A DNA stretch of 64,000 nt from Sphingobacteriaceae bacterium. GTDB taxonomy: Bacteria; Bacteroidota; Bacteroidia; UBA7662. How positions within the stretch are numbered: position 1 is the first letter of the stretch; each line of letters opens with the position of its first letter. The notes under the pieces are model-generated. The model was not told the DNA's origin. It was given only the letters and a program-made list of their open reading frames with translations, and searched no databases. The stretch lies in the NCBI GenBank assembly GCA_013824115.1, contig PNNG01000034.1, positions 1-64,000 on the forward strand. The letters run 5' to 3'. This document shows, piece by piece, positions 8,183 through 18,881 of this stretch. The translations under genes were made by a program, and so were the position numbers.

Positions 8183-10872
8183 GTTTTGAGCTCCGTGGTT
8201 TGGGTAATGGGCACAGCGCTGTTGCTCAGTTGGTCAACAATGTGCCGAACGGCATCCTCAAACCATTGCAAAGCGGTGGGCAGGTCGGCACCCGTAATTT
8301 CGAGCATTTTGGCGCCTTGACGCATCATGCGGAAGCTCATGATGCCTACTTCGGGCAGGTGAAGCGGTGCCTTTTGAGCCCGGTAAAGCCAGGCATAGGC
8401 CAGCAATTGGAAGGCCTTCGATTTTTCGGGTTTTAATAATTCTTCGGCCGACTGAAGCTTCATTTCCTTGTCGTCGAACTTCCCTGTTTTGTAATCGATA
8501 ATGCGCAATTGCCCATTCAGCCGGTCAATGCGGTCGGCCTTGCCGAAAAGTTGCACATCGCCCTGTGCTGTGCTGAGACTGCCCAGCATATTTAGTTCTT
8601 GTTCCTCAACCTTAATTTCATTGTTTTTGCTCCATTCGGTTTCCAATTCCAAAAAGGTATCGAGGTAACTTTTGCATACTTCTGCGATTAGCAAATTAAT
8701 GCCGGTTCCAAAATCCTTGAAGGGGAATTTAGCAGCCAAGCGTTCAAACAAAAGTGGGGTAGCCTCTTGGCGCAGTGAATCCAAGGTTTGAGCCGACAAG
8801 GCTTGGCCTACGTGCGGTTTGTATAACAACTCCAATACTTCGTGCAGCACTTCGCCAATTTCATTGGCTTGCAATTCTTCCATCAGGTCGTCGGCCACGC
8901 GCAAGCGAAGCACCCGGCCAAAGTAAAAACGCAGGGGACAACTGATGTAAAGCAGCAAGGCCGAAGGTGAAAGTTTTTGTTGAAGTAAATCGGCTATTTG
9001 CTGCTGTATTTCAGTTGTTTTTTCAATCACAATATCTGCACTGATGTGCTGCGTTGGAGTGGCCAGTTGCAGGCTGCTTTCGTGGAAATTACCCCATTCT
9101 ACGCCTTTCCATTCGGTACGCAATTGCGCCAAATAGCGCGATGCTTCGCTTTGTCCGAAATCGTCGGTGCCACTGTTGTAAAGCAGCACCGCCTCGTGGG
9201 CATGTTGCAAGAGCCGGTAAAAGTGGTAGGCAAATACAGCCTCCTTTTCTCGTGCACCTGGCAAACCAAATTCGCGGCGCAGGGTGTAGGTTATAAATCC
9301 ATCTATGGGCTGTGCTTTAGGTATAGTGCCTTCGTTCATACCCACCACCAAAACATAGCGAAAGGCCAGGGCGCGGGTTTCGAGCAGTCCCATTACCTGC
9401 AAGCCTTGTAAGGGTTCTCCCAAAAAGGCTACCTGTTCGTTTTTGCTCGATTGTTGTAAAAAGGGCTTAAACAAACGCCATTCATTGAGGGCCGGAAAGC
9501 GCTGAAGCTGAATGCTTAATTTTCTTAATAAAACAATGGCTTGCAGACACATGGCTTCTTGCAATTTATCGGAAGCTTTAATTGCAATCTGCAGTAACTC
9601 CTGCCAATATGCTACCCATGCCAGTGGCGAATAATCCGCAATTTCGCCTTTCATGCCCATGGCTTTTGCTATCGATAGGGTGCGTTCTTTGGCTTCGTTG
9701 GCATCTATCCATAAGCGACCGCTTTTGAGCAGCGTTTGCATCGATGCTGCTGTACCTGCCTGGTGCATGAACGGATGTTTGAGCAGCGCCAAGAGGTGTG
9801 GAAGGTATCCGGCCTTATGTTGGGCAAGGGGTTCTACCCAATTCGACCATGCCAGCAAAAAGGAGTAGGCATGGCTCTCGGTTATCGGATAGCCCATACT
9901 CACATTCACCGCCGGTAAATTTTCGGGCAAGGCCTGTAGCATGGGTATCAATAACTGTTCATTGGCCAATACCACCACTATTTCATCGGCTGATACTCCT
10001 TGCGCTAACCACCTCCTGATTTGCGCTGCAGCAAACTGCACTTGTGCGCTGTTGCCCAAGGCATCAGCTACCGTAATGCTGCTTTTCCCCGCTGCTAGTT
10101 GGTTGCTTATCAGGATGTTTTTACCCAGCCACTCGTCGGATTGGTACGACCTTAAAAACAGACCAGCTTCGTGTTCCTCTACAAGGTAGTGGTGGTCGGC
10201 TTCAAAAAGCACGGCTGCTGCATGTGTTTGCGTCCAATGCGTAAATAAACTGCTTTCGGCCTTGCTCAAAGCATTAAATCCCGCAAAGAAGTAGTGGCTA
10301 TAGGCCGACTGGTGTTCCCCTAAAGCGCATTTTTCGCTCAGCGTACGGGCAATTAAACTCTGCCAGCCTTGTTGTTTGCTCCGCGCTTTTTCGTGCAAAC
10401 GGGCGTAGAGGCCGCCAAGCCGACTGTAAAAAGCCAAAAATTTGCTCGAATAAGCATCGAGTTGGCCTAGCTCGGGCGACCAAAGGTCGATGGCCTTTTC
10501 TTGCGTGAGGTAGCCAAAAACCCGATCTCCATCGAGTAAATAGGCATCTACTTCGCTGAAATCGCTCAAGACCTTGGGAGCCCAGTGCAAGAATGATTCA
10601 AGAGGCTCTTCGGGTTCATATTCCAAATAGGCTTCATACAAGTCGAATTGCAACTGGGTAGCATCGGCCAATTGCCAGCCTGTTTCTTGACACAACCACT
10701 CGGGCAAGGTGAGTATGTTCGGCGAAAAAACGGGTGATTTGATGTTTTCTGCCAAAAGTTTCCTAAAGGCTACACCAGCCCTCCGGCTGGGAAAAACCAT
10801 TGCTGTGCGGTGCCATTCGTGGGTAGGTATGGCTTGTAGGCGTTCGAGTAGTGAGTGAAGCAAAGGCGACAT
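8143..10872 (-). CDS. PD-(D/E)XK nuclease family protein, AddB/RecB-nuclease-like
   Basis: C-terminal nuclease signature LFGKADRIDRLNGQLRIIDYKTGK and Cys-rich end CQNCDFKGICNR; helicase-like N-terminal region. Likely start ATG at 10872 (MSPLLHSLLERLQ). Confidence 0.82.
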   Translation of the reverse strand: MSPLLHSLLERLQAIPTHEWHRTAMVFPSRRAGVAFRKLLAENIKSPVFSPNILTLPEWLCQETGWQLADATQLQFDLYEAYLEYEPEEPLESFLHWAPKVLSDFSEVDAYLLDGDRVFGYLTQEKAIDLWSPELGQLDAYSSKFLAFYSRLGGLYARLHEKARSKQQGWQSLIARTLSEKCALGEHQSAYSHYFFAGFNALSKAESSLFTHWTQTHAAAVLFEADHHYLVEEHEAGLFLRSYQSDEWLGKNILISNQLAAGKSSITVADALGNSAQVQFAAAQIRRWLAQGVSADEIVVVLANEQLLIPMLQALPENLPAVNVSMGYPITESHAYSFLLAWSNWVEPLAQHKAGYLPHLLALLKHPFMHQAGTAASMQTLLKSGRLWIDANEAKERTLSIAKAMGMKGEIADYSPLAWVAYWQELLQIAIKASDKLQEAMCLQAIVLLRKLSIQLQRFPALNEWRLFKPFLQQSSKNEQVAFLGEPLQGLQVMGLLETRALAFRYVLVVGMNEGTIPKAQPIDGFITYTLRREFGLPGAREKEAVFAYHFYRLLQHAHEAVLLYNSGTDDFGQSEASRYLAQLRTEWKGVEWGNFHESSLQLATPTQHISADIVIEKTTEIQQQIADLLQQKLSPSALLLYISCPLRFYFGRVLRLRVADDLMEELQANEIGEVLHEVLELLYKPHVGQALSAQTLDSLRQEATPLLFERLAAKFPFKDFGTGINLLIAEVCKSYLDTFLELETEWSKNNEIKVEEQELNMLGSLSTAQGDVQLFGKADRIDRLNGQLRIIDYKTGKFDDKEMKLQSAEELLKPEKSKAFQLLAYAWLYRAQKAPLHLPEVGIMSFRMMRQGAKMLEITGADLPTALQWFEDAVRHIVDQLSNSAVPITQTTELKTCQNCDFKGICNR

Positions 10873-10980
10873 ACTACAAACATACAATGCACTGCTGGCA
10901 ATAGGGGAAGTGTGAAAAAAAATACCAGTGCCCTGTAACAATCTTCAGAGGGCTGGCTCTAAAGGTCAAAAATTTAAAAT

Positions 10981-11808
10981 ATGCGCATCTTTCTTTTCCA
11001 CCTGTTTTTAATTGGTTGCCTGGCAAAAGCCGAGGCGCGCCCATTTGAAATAACCACCTACGGACAACAAGGCAGTGCCATTGTCCTGCTCCCAGGCTAT
11101 GCTTCTTCGCCCGAAGTTTGGCAAACTACCATCGAGCGCCTGCAAGCCAACTACCGCTTGTATGTGCTGCATTTTGCCGGCTTTGCGGGTAAAGCTCCAG
11201 CTGACCAGCCGGCTTTCGAACCTTGGGCAAATGCGGTAACCGAATGGCTACGGTTGATGCCCGATAGCCAAGTGACCATCATCGGCCACAGCATGGGTGG
11301 GGTGATGGCCCTGTGGTTGGCCGCTGAGTTGTCCCATAAGGTGGCCAAAGTGGTGGTAGTCGACGCTTTGCCCTGTTTGAGCGCGCTCAATAATCCATCC
11401 TTCAAAGTCGATCCCCATTTTTCATGCGAAGCCAGCATCCGGCAAATGACAGCACTCAGCGATTCTGCCTTTAAGGCCATGCAACAACAAGGTGCGCCTT
11501 GGTTGGTGAACGATGTGGCTTGGCAGCAAAAATTGGTCGATTGGAGCATGCAAAGCGATAGACATACCCTGGCGGCGGTGTATTGCAGTTTCCTGCAGAC
11601 GGATATGCGTCCGAAATTGTCGCAAATCAAAGCCCGGGTGCTGGTTCAGCTTGAAGCACCCTTCACCGGATACCAGAGTGCCATCGCCGCTCAATACGAA
11701 ACGTTGAAAGGGGCAGAGCTGGTATATGCTCCCAAAGGACTCCATTTTGTGATGATCGATGCAGCCGATTGGTATTTCGAAAGCCTAATCGCATTTTTGA
11801 AAGCATGA
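10981..11808 (+). CDS. Alpha/beta hydrolase with signal peptide
   Basis: VLLPGYASSPEVW, GHSMGGVMALWLA nucleophile elbow, C-terminal LHFVMIDAADWY. Confidence 0.85.
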   Translation: MRIFLFHLFLIGCLAKAEARPFEITTYGQQGSAIVLLPGYASSPEVWQTTIERLQANYRLYVLHFAGFAGKAPADQPAFEPWANAVTEWLRLMPDSQVTIIGHSMGGVMALWLAAELSHKVAKVVVVDALPCLSALNNPSFKVDPHFSCEASIRQMTALSDSAFKAMQQQGAPWLVNDVAWQQKLVDWSMQSDRHTLAAVYCSFLQTDMRPKLSQIKARVLVQLEAPFTGYQSAIAAQYETLKGAELVYAPKGLHFVMIDAADWYFESLIAFLKA

Positions 11809-12287
11809 GTTCGTTCCAGCAATTGTATGAAGCCTATTGGCCGCGCATTTATCGAGTTTGCTTGGCGTATGTTGGCGATCGGGAATGGGCCAAGGATGTA
11901 TGTCAAGAGTGCTTCGAAATCGCCTGGCGCCAACGCGAGCAATTCCGAGACGAGGCGCTAATGAGCAGCTGGATTTTCCGGATTGCTGTCAACCTCTGCC
12001 TCCGACAGCTCAAGCGAGAGGAGAAGAGGGCAGGTTGGGAGGCCGAGCACCACGAACGCCAACAAATGCAGCGTGAAAGGCGCACGGAGCTCGAACTACG
12101 GTTATTCGATGCTATTGGCCAACTTCCCGAACTCGATCGTCTGCTAATTTCATTACACCTCGAGCAAATCCCACAGCAACAAATGGGTGAAATGCTCAAC
12201 CTTAGCCACGCAAACGTGCGTGTTCGCATTCACCGCATCAAAGAACAATTACAAAAGTTATTGGAGGAGCCTTCCCATGGAGCATAA
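11805..12287 (+). CDS. ECF RNA polymerase sigma factor
   Basis: MSSFQQLYEAYWPRIYRVCLAYVGDREWAKDVCQECFEIAWRQ; region 4 LEQIPQQQMGEMLNLSHANVRVRIHRIKEQL. ATGA overlap with the upstream hydrolase stop supports the start at 11805. Confidence 0.88.
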   Translation: MSSFQQLYEAYWPRIYRVCLAYVGDREWAKDVCQECFEIAWRQREQFRDEALMSSWIFRIAVNLCLRQLKREEKRAGWEAEHHERQQMQRERRTELELRLFDAIGQLPELDRLLISLHLEQIPQQQMGEMLNLSHANVRVRIHRIKEQLQKLLEEPSHGA

Positions 12288-12864
12288 ACCCAACATCGAG
12301 CAATTGTGGCAACAGGCTGCTGCACCGGCACCCGATTGGCAGCAATTTGCCTCGCAATTGGCTGCAATGGAAACAAAAAAACGCAATGAAAAGAACAGAG
12401 TCAATTTCTTACTGGGAGTAACCATTGCTTTTGTGGCCTTTATTGCGATTGCCTACTGGCCCATGCAATGGTCTACACTAGCAGGCATAGTGCTTACCGA
12501 GGCCAGCATGTTGCTGTATTTGTGGCAGTACAACCGCCACACCAAAGTACGTAGTGAAGGATTGGTATCGGCCAATGCATGCGAATACCTCAGCTACCTG
12601 CACGCGGAGCGAAAGAAACAACATTTTCTAGGCACAAAGCTCATGACCGCTTATTTTCTGTTGCTGGGCACCGGCATCCTTTTGTACATGTGGGAGTTTG
12701 TGCTGCGCATGCCCGGCTGGTACGGTTGGCTGGCTTATGCCCTGGCCATGGGCTGGTTTGCCTTAAATTGGTTTGTATTTAAGCCTCGCATCATCCAAAA
12801 GAAAGAGGCTGAGATGAATAAATACATTCAGCAGCTCGAAGCCTTACAACAGCAATGGTCATAA
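12277..12864 (+). CDS. Membrane protein following ECF sigma gene, possible anti-sigma-like regulator
   Basis: MEHKPNIEQLWQQAAAPAPDWQ..., several TM segments; overlaps the sigma gene stop. Confidence 0.6.
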   Translation: MEHKPNIEQLWQQAAAPAPDWQQFASQLAAMETKKRNEKNRVNFLLGVTIAFVAFIAIAYWPMQWSTLAGIVLTEASMLLYLWQYNRHTKVRSEGLVSANACEYLSYLHAERKKQHFLGTKLMTAYFLLLGTGILLYMWEFVLRMPGWYGWLAYALAMGWFALNWFVFKPRIIQKKEAEMNKYIQQLEALQQQWS

Positions 12865-12893
12865 AAAAAGCGGGCCATTTGGCCCGCTTTCCT
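12864..12893. terminator. Bidirectional rho-independent terminator
   Basis: aaaaaaagcgggccatttggcccgctttccttttt hairpin between convergent genes. Confidence 0.85.
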
Positions 12894-12909
12894 TTTTAAT
12901 CAGCTTCAC

Positions 12910-15177
12910 TTAGCCAGCGAACTGCGCGCGGATGATGTTCAAGGCCGCACCGGCTTTGAACCACTCAATCTGCTGTTCGTTGTAGCTGTGATTGACTGCA
13001 ATTTCATCTTTGCTGCCATCGGCATGGTTGAGCACAATGCTCAACGGCTTGCCAGGTGCAAAGCTGGTGAGTCCGAGGATGTCGATGCTGTCGTTTTCCT
13101 GCACCTTGTCGTAATCGGCCTTGTTCGCAAAAGTCAAGGCCAACATGCCCTGCTTCTTGAGGTTGGTTTCGTGGATACGGGCAAATGACTTTACCAGAAT
13201 GGCACGCACGCCCAGGTGACGGGGCTCCATGGCCGCATGCTCACGCGATGAGCCTTCGCCATAGTTTTCGTCGCCCACCACAATAGAACCAATGCCAGCT
13301 GCCTTGTAGGCGCGCTGAACTGCAGGTACTTCTCCGTATTCGCCGCTGATTTGGTTTTTCACCTTGTTGGCGGTTTCGTTGTAGTAGTTGATGGCGCCAA
13401 TGAGCAGGTTATTCGAAATATTATCGAGGTGACCACGGAAACGCAACCAGGGTCCGGCCATCGAAATGTGGTCGGTAGTACACTTGCCTTTGGCCTTGAT
13501 AAGTAGCTTCAAGCCGTGCAAATCGGTGCCTTCCCAAGCCTTAAACGGATCGAGCAACTGCAAGCGCTCAGAGGTGGGGGAAACGGCAACACTTACTTTA
13601 CTTCCATCGGCAGCCGGTGCTTGATAGCCCGCATCTTCAACGGCAAAGCCCTTGGTTGGCAGGTCTAAACCCTTGGGTTCTTCAAGTTTTACTTGTTCTC
13701 CTTTTTCATTAGTGAGGGTGTCGGTAACCGGATTAAAAGTGAGATCACCGGCAATAGCCAAAGCGGTTACAATTTCAGGCGAGGCTACAAAGGCGTGGGT
13801 GTTGGGGTTACCATCGGCACGCTTGGCGAAGTTGCGGTTGAAAGAGGTGATGATAGAATTCTTCTCCTGCTTTTCGGCACCGTGACGCGCCCACTGACCA
13901 ATACACGGTCCGCAAGCATTGGCCAATACCACACCGCCCATTTGGTCAAAGGTTCCGAGGAAACCATCTCGCTCTACGGTATAACGTACCATTTCCGAAC
14001 CAGGGGTGATGGTGAACTCGGCTTTGGCTTTGAGGTTTTTGTCAACAGCCTGTTGTGCCAAAGAGGCGGCACGACTAATGTCTTCGTACGAAGAGTTGGT
14101 GCAAGAGCCAATCAAACCCACATCCAATTTAGCAGGCCAGCCGTTCTCACGAACTGCTTGGGCAAATTTGCTCAAAGGCCAGGCGAGGTCGGGCGTAAAT
14201 GGACCGTTGATGTGTGGCTCCAATTCGCTGAGGTTGATTTCGATTACCTGGTCGAAATACTTCTCCGGATTGGCATACACTTCAGCGTCGCCGGTGAGGT
14301 GCTCGGCTATGCCGTCGGCCAGGGCAGCTACCTCGGCGCGACTGGTACCGCGCAAATAGCTCGCGCTGTTTTCGTCGTACCCGAAAATGGAAGTGGTTGC
14401 ACCAATTTCAGCACCCATATTGCAAATGGTGCCTTTACCGGTTGCCGAAAGTGAACGGGCGCCTTCGCCAAAATATTCTACAATGTGGTCAGTTCCGCCT
14501 TTTACGGTGAGGATGCCGGCCACTTTCAAAATCACGTCTTTGGCCGAAGTCCAGCCGCTGAGCTTGCCAGTAAGTTTTACGCCAATGAGCTTAGGGAATT
14601 TCAGTTCCCAAGCCAATCCTGCCATCACGTCGCACGCGTCGGCACCACCTACACCAATGGCAATCATGCCCAAACCGCCCGCATTGGGGGTATGTGAGTC
14701 GGTGCCAATCATCATACCTCCGGGGAAGGCATAATTCTCAAGCACCACTTGGTGAATGATACCTGCACCGGCTTTCCAGAAACCAATGCCGTATTTGTTC
14801 GAAACCGAAGCCAAGAAATCGTAAACCTCTTTGTTTTTGTCAACCGCCGTTTGCAAATCTTCCACAGCACCTACTTTGGCTTGGATGAGGTGGTCGCAGT
14901 GTACGGTTGAAGGTACGGCTACTTGATCGCGACCAGCTTGCATGAACTGCAAAAGTGCCATTTGTGCAGTTGCGTCTTGCATGGCTACACGGTCGGGGGC
15001 AAAGTCAACGTACGAAACACCGCGTGCGAAATCTTCACTGGCCTCACCCTGCCACAAATGGGCGTAGAGGATTTTTTCGGTGAGGGTAAGTGGACGGTTT
15101 ACAGCAGCGCGGGCAGCGGCAACGCGGGCCGGAATGCGGCTGTACACCTGTTTGATCATATCCAAATCAAATACCAT
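12910..15177 (-). CDS. Aconitate hydratase
   Basis: 755 aa; [60 protein letters not shown]. Confidence 0.96.
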   Translation of the reverse strand: MVFDLDMIKQVYSRIPARVAAARAAVNRPLTLTEKILYAHLWQGEASEDFARGVSYVDFAPDRVAMQDATAQMALLQFMQAGRDQVAVPSTVHCDHLIQAKVGAVEDLQTAVDKNKEVYDFLASVSNKYGIGFWKAGAGIIHQVVLENYAFPGGMMIGTDSHTPNAGGLGMIAIGVGGADACDVMAGLAWELKFPKLIGVKLTGKLSGWTSAKDVILKVAGILTVKGGTDHIVEYFGEGARSLSATGKGTICNMGAEIGATTSIFGYDENSASYLRGTSRAEVAALADGIAEHLTGDAEVYANPEKYFDQVIEINLSELEPHINGPFTPDLAWPLSKFAQAVRENGWPAKLDVGLIGSCTNSSYEDISRAASLAQQAVDKNLKAKAEFTITPGSEMVRYTVERDGFLGTFDQMGGVVLANACGPCIGQWARHGAEKQEKNSIITSFNRNFAKRADGNPNTHAFVASPEIVTALAIAGDLTFNPVTDTLTNEKGEQVKLEEPKGLDLPTKGFAVEDAGYQAPAADGSKVSVAVSPTSERLQLLDPFKAWEGTDLHGLKLLIKAKGKCTTDHISMAGPWLRFRGHLDNISNNLLIGAINYYNETANKVKNQISGEYGEVPAVQRAYKAAGIGSIVVGDENYGEGSSREHAAMEPRHLGVRAILVKSFARIHETNLKKQGMLALTFANKADYDKVQENDSIDILGLTSFAPGKPLSIVLNHADGSKDEIAVNHSYNEQQIEWFKAGAALNIIRAQFAG

Positions 15178-15326
15178 GGGAATCGATGATTTTTAGCAGG
15201 TTAAACGAAAAGTAATTTGCACGCGAAAATACGCAAACCACGCCTCAAAAGGAGGTGAAGTATTAAAAAACATGAAGATTTTACAAATACATCCGCCACT
15301 GTTGGCCTAGCCCTTAAATTCGTGGC

Positions 15327-16562
15327 ATGCAATTACGTTCTATCGATAATGTGAAGATTGCCATCAGTGCCATTCTGGGGAATAAACTGCGTACTGGTTT
15401 AACCGCATTGATCATTGCCATTGGCATTACGGCACTGGTTGGAATCCTCACTTCCATTGATGCACTCGAAAAGTCACTTACCGATACTTTTACCAGTATG
15501 GGGGCTAACACCTTTACCATCAGAAACCGGGGATTGAACATCAGCTTTGGGGGGCCACGCAAGCGGGTAGCTAAAAAGCCCATAGCTTTCAAAGATGCAT
15601 CGAGCTTTGCTGAGCGTTTCGACTTTCCATCTCAAATTTCTTTGTCAGGGATGGTTTCGGGCGCTTCCACCATCAAGTACGGCTTGAGGAAGACCAATCC
15701 AAATGTGACTGTCTTCGCCAGTGATGAAAATTACCTTGCTACTGGGGCGATTGATTTGGAAAAAGGCAGGAATTTCAGTCCAGCTGAAGTGCGCTCGGGT
15801 AGCAACGTGGCCCTCTTGGGGGCCGAAGTGGCCAAGAATCTCTTCAAAGACGAAAATCCAGAGAACAAATTGGTGAAAATTGGCAATGGCAAATACCGGG
15901 TGATAGGGGTGATGGCTTCCAAGGGGTCGAGCTTCGGACAAAGTGGCGACCGGTCGGTAGTGATTCCCATTACCAATGGCCGCAGTTTTTTTCCCGATCC
16001 AAACCGCTCCTACGTCATTTCGGTACTCATTACAGATCCAACCTTGCTACAAGCGGCAGTGGAAGAGGCCAATGGATTGTTTCGTGTAATCAGGCGTTTG
16101 CGCAGCGAGGAGGAGGATAATTTCGATATTTTGAAGTCCGATAGTTTTGCCAGCAGCCTCATTAGCAACCTCAGCTTCATCAGTGTGGCTGCAACTGCCA
16201 TTGGCTTTATTACTCTTTTTGGTGCGGCTATTGGCCTCATGAACATCATGTTGGTGTCGGTAACCGAGCGCACCCGAGAAATTGGCACACGCAAGGCAAT
16301 GGGGGCCACCCAGCAAGCCATCAGGCAGCAGTTTTTGTTCGAAGCTCTGGCCATTGGCCAAATTGGAGGTTTTGGTGGCATCCTATTGGGCTTATTGGTA
16401 GGTAATATGGTGTCGTTTTTGGTAGGAGTGGGCTTCATTATACCCTGGTTGTGGATTTTTTCTGGCGTAATTTTATGCTTGCTAGTTGGCTTGATTTCAG
16501 GCTATTATCCCGCAGCGAAAGCTGCAAAACTCGATCCCATTGAAGCTTTGCGTTACGAATAG
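15327..16562 (+). CDS. ABC transporter permease, MacB/FtsX type
   Basis: [19 protein letters not shown]...; [32 protein letters not shown]-terminal [20 protein letters not shown]. Confidence 0.93.
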   Translation: MQLRSIDNVKIAISAILGNKLRTGLTALIIAIGITALVGILTSIDALEKSLTDTFTSMGANTFTIRNRGLNISFGGPRKRVAKKPIAFKDASSFAERFDFPSQISLSGMVSGASTIKYGLRKTNPNVTVFASDENYLATGAIDLEKGRNFSPAEVRSGSNVALLGAEVAKNLFKDENPENKLVKIGNGKYRVIGVMASKGSSFGQSGDRSVVIPITNGRSFFPDPNRSYVISVLITDPTLLQAAVEEANGLFRVIRRLRSEEEDNFDILKSDSFASSLISNLSFISVAATAIGFITLFGAAIGLMNIMLVSVTERTREIGTRKAMGATQQAIRQQFLFEALAIGQIGGFGGILLGLLVGNMVSFLVGVGFIIPWLWIFSGVILCLLVGLISGYYPAAKAAKLDPIEALRYE

Positions 16563-16584
16563 TTGGAGCAAATAAATTTCTCTC

Positions 16585-16592
16585 TATATTTG
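16585..16592 (+). promoter_or_regulatory. Bacteroidota-type promoter (-7 TATATTTG with TTG about 19 nt upstream) for the tRNA operon
   Basis: TATATTTG matches TAnnTTTG, ends 12 nt before the tRNA-Cys 5' end; ttgg at 16563. Confidence 0.65.
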
Positions 16593-16604
16593 CACTCCCA
16601 TCCG

Positions 16605-16675
16605 GGTCGGATGGCCGAGTGGCTAGGCAGAGCTCTGCAAAAGCTCCTACAGCGGTTCGAATCCGCTTCCGACCT
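16605..16675 (+). tRNA. tRNA-Cys(GCA)
   Basis: GGTCGGA...TCCGACC acceptor, anticodon arm GAGCT-CTGCAAA-AGCTC (anticodon GCA), T arm GCGGTTCGAATCCGC, discriminator T. Confidence 0.95.
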
Positions 16676-16700
16676 CATCCACTCGGTGGAAACAAAGATT

Positions 16701-16784
16701 GCCCAGGTGGCGGAATTGGTAGACGCGCTGGTCTCAAACACCTGTGAGGTTACACTCGTACCGGTTCGACTCCGGTCCTGGGCA
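16701..16784 (+). tRNA. tRNA-Leu(CAA)
   Basis: GCCCAGG...CCTGGGC-A acceptor, long variable arm, anticodon loop CTCAAAC (CAA), T arm ACCGGTTCGACTCCGGT. Confidence 0.93.
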
Positions 16785-16785
16785 C

Positions 16786-16818
16786 AAATCCCAATCGAAC
16801 AGATTGGGATTTTTTATT
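16786..16818 (+). terminator. Rho-independent terminator of the tRNA operon
   Basis: aaatcccaatc-gaaca-gattgggattttttattttt. Confidence 0.88.
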
Positions 16819-16867
16819 TTTAGGTCATCATCTTTTTTGCCATTTTTGGACGTATCAATTTTTTACC

Positions 16868-18799
16868 TTGAAACAACAGCTATTCCAAGAAGCTTTTTTG
16901 CATCTGCCCGACCCATGTTGGCTCGTTAACGAACAGATTGAATTGGTGCAATTCAATGAACTGTCGGTCGTCTACTTTCAGCGATTCAACGATATTACTC
17001 TCAAGTTAGGCGTAAGCATGGTGGAGGTATTGCCCGAGCCTTTGCAAAATGATTGGAAAGAGTGGTACCAGAGGGCGGTGGCCAAAGAAGCCTTCATCGT
17101 ACAGAAGGTGTATGATTTCCAAGGAACCATGGTGCGCTTCCAAATCAGTTTTCAGCCACTGCGAACCGACGAAGGCACTTTCATCTTGGTTTTAGCCAAA
17201 GATTTATCGCGTTACCGCGATATGTACGATAACTTGCCTGGAAGAGACCGGCTTTTAGATATCGTTTTTAAGGCTGCACCAGTAGGCATATCGCTCACCA
17301 ATGCAGAAGGAAAGTTTGTTAAACTAAACGGAGCGTTTGGCGATATCTTGGGATGGGACAAGGAAGAGTTGCTTGGCCAATCGTTCACCCAGATTTTCAT
17401 ACCTGAATTCCGAGAGCAAGCAGAACTCTTGCATCAGAAATATTTGGCCGGAGAGGAAATTCCACCCGAAGAGTGGGTGCTCAAAACCAAGCACGGCAAG
17501 GCCATTCACCTTTCGGCACGCATTTCCAATTATGTGGATGATAGAGGGCAGCAGTTTGTAGTAGCAGTAATCGCCGACATAACAGAACAGAAAAGGTCGG
17601 AAGTCGCCCTAAAAGAGGCAAAACAAGTGGCCGAATCTGCTGCCAAAGCCAAGGCTGAGTTTTTATCGAATATGAGCCACGAAATCCGTACGCCTTTAAA
17701 TGCCGTAATCGGACTTACAGAATTGCTCATCAAAGGTACAGAGCCCGAAATGTATCCTAGATATATCGAATCTATCAAGTACTCAGCAGATAATCTGTTG
17801 GTGATTGTGAACGATATTCTCGATTTTTCGAAGATTGAGTCGGGTAAAATTGCTTTGGAACACATCCATTTTAGCTTACACAAAGTTTTCGATCAGTTGA
17901 TGAAGTCATTGGTGCACAAGGCCAACGACAAAGGCTTGAAACTCAAACTTACCATCAACGACGATGTGCCCGATAAGCTCATTGGAGATCCCTATCGCTT
18001 GAACCAGGTATTGATGAATCTTTCGGGAAATGCCCTAAAATTCACCAAAGAAGGGTCAATTACCATTGATGTTTCAAGTAAAATACTGGGCAAAAAACAA
18101 TGTGAAATAGCCATTGTGGTGCGCGATACTGGCATTGGTATTCCATCCGACAAGATTGACAAAGTGTTTGAAAGCTTTACGCAGGCTTATGCCGATACAA
18201 CACGTTTGTTTGGTGGTTCGGGCTTGGGCTTGGCCATTAGCAGAAATTTGGCGCGTTTGTTGGGAGGAGATATTACCGTTGAATCTAAGGTAGGAAAAGG
18301 GTCGGTATTCACTTTTACAGTGACTTACGATATTGCCGACCAAGAAATTGTGTCTGCTGCCAAAAGTGCTGCACCTACTTCAGATAAGGCCGATCTTTCG
18401 GCCTATCGCTTCCTTTTGGTGGAAGACAATTTGATGAACCAATTTGTAGCCATCCAAATTTTGAAGCGGTGGAAAGCCAGGGTAGAGGCTGCCGAAAATG
18501 GCGAGGTGGCCTTGCAGATGTTGAAAAAGCAGTATTATGACCTTGTTTTCATGGATTTACAGATGCCTGTAATGAATGGATTTGAAGCCACTTCTCGAAT
18601 CAGAGATGGGGAGGCGGGTGCACACAATAGCAAAATACCCATTTTAGCCATGACTGCCGATGCCTTGCACGAAACACGCTTGCGTGTATTGGATAGTGGC
18701 ATGGACGATTTCATTACCAAACCCCTCGACCTAGAAGATCTGTACTCCAAAACCTTGGCAGCTTTAGAAGCCAGCAATAGAGGTGAAGGAATGGGTTGA
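16868..18799 (+). CDS. PAS-domain hybrid sensor histidine kinase/response regulator
   Basis: PAS regions, H box SNMSHEIRTPLNAV, ATPase GLGLAISRNLARLLGG, C-terminal receiver LLVEDNLMNQFVA...VFMDLQMPVMNGFEA. TTG start. Confidence 0.93.
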   Translation: MKQQLFQEAFLHLPDPCWLVNEQIELVQFNELSVVYFQRFNDITLKLGVSMVEVLPEPLQNDWKEWYQRAVAKEAFIVQKVYDFQGTMVRFQISFQPLRTDEGTFILVLAKDLSRYRDMYDNLPGRDRLLDIVFKAAPVGISLTNAEGKFVKLNGAFGDILGWDKEELLGQSFTQIFIPEFREQAELLHQKYLAGEEIPPEEWVLKTKHGKAIHLSARISNYVDDRGQQFVVAVIADITEQKRSEVALKEAKQVAESAAKAKAEFLSNMSHEIRTPLNAVIGLTELLIKGTEPEMYPRYIESIKYSADNLLVIVNDILDFSKIESGKIALEHIHFSLHKVFDQLMKSLVHKANDKGLKLKLTINDDVPDKLIGDPYRLNQVLMNLSGNALKFTKEGSITIDVSSKILGKKQCEIAIVVRDTGIGIPSDKIDKVFESFTQAYADTTRLFGGSGLGLAISRNLARLLGGDITVESKVGKGSVFTFTVTYDIADQEIVSAAKSAAPTSDKADLSAYRFLLVEDNLMNQFVAIQILKRWKARVEAAENGEVALQMLKKQYYDLVFMDLQMPVMNGFEATSRIRDGEAGAHNSKIPILAMTADALHETRLRVLDSGMDDFITKPLDLEDLYSKTLAALEASNRGEGMG

Positions 18800-18821
18800 G
18801 AAAGGCAACTGAATCCCAAAT

Positions 18822-18868
18822 AAAAAGGCGGGAATTCGATGACTTCATCATTGAATTCCCGCCTTTTT
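18822..18868. terminator. Bidirectional rho-independent terminator
   Basis: aaaaaggcgggaattc...gaattcccgccttttt between convergent genes. Confidence 0.88.
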
Positions 18869-18881
18869 GCATTTGGAGGTT

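Noticed and set aside
13693-14454. 253 aa plus-strand ORF inside the aconitase gene
   Set aside because: Antisense to a highly conserved enzyme; likely a codon-bias artefact.
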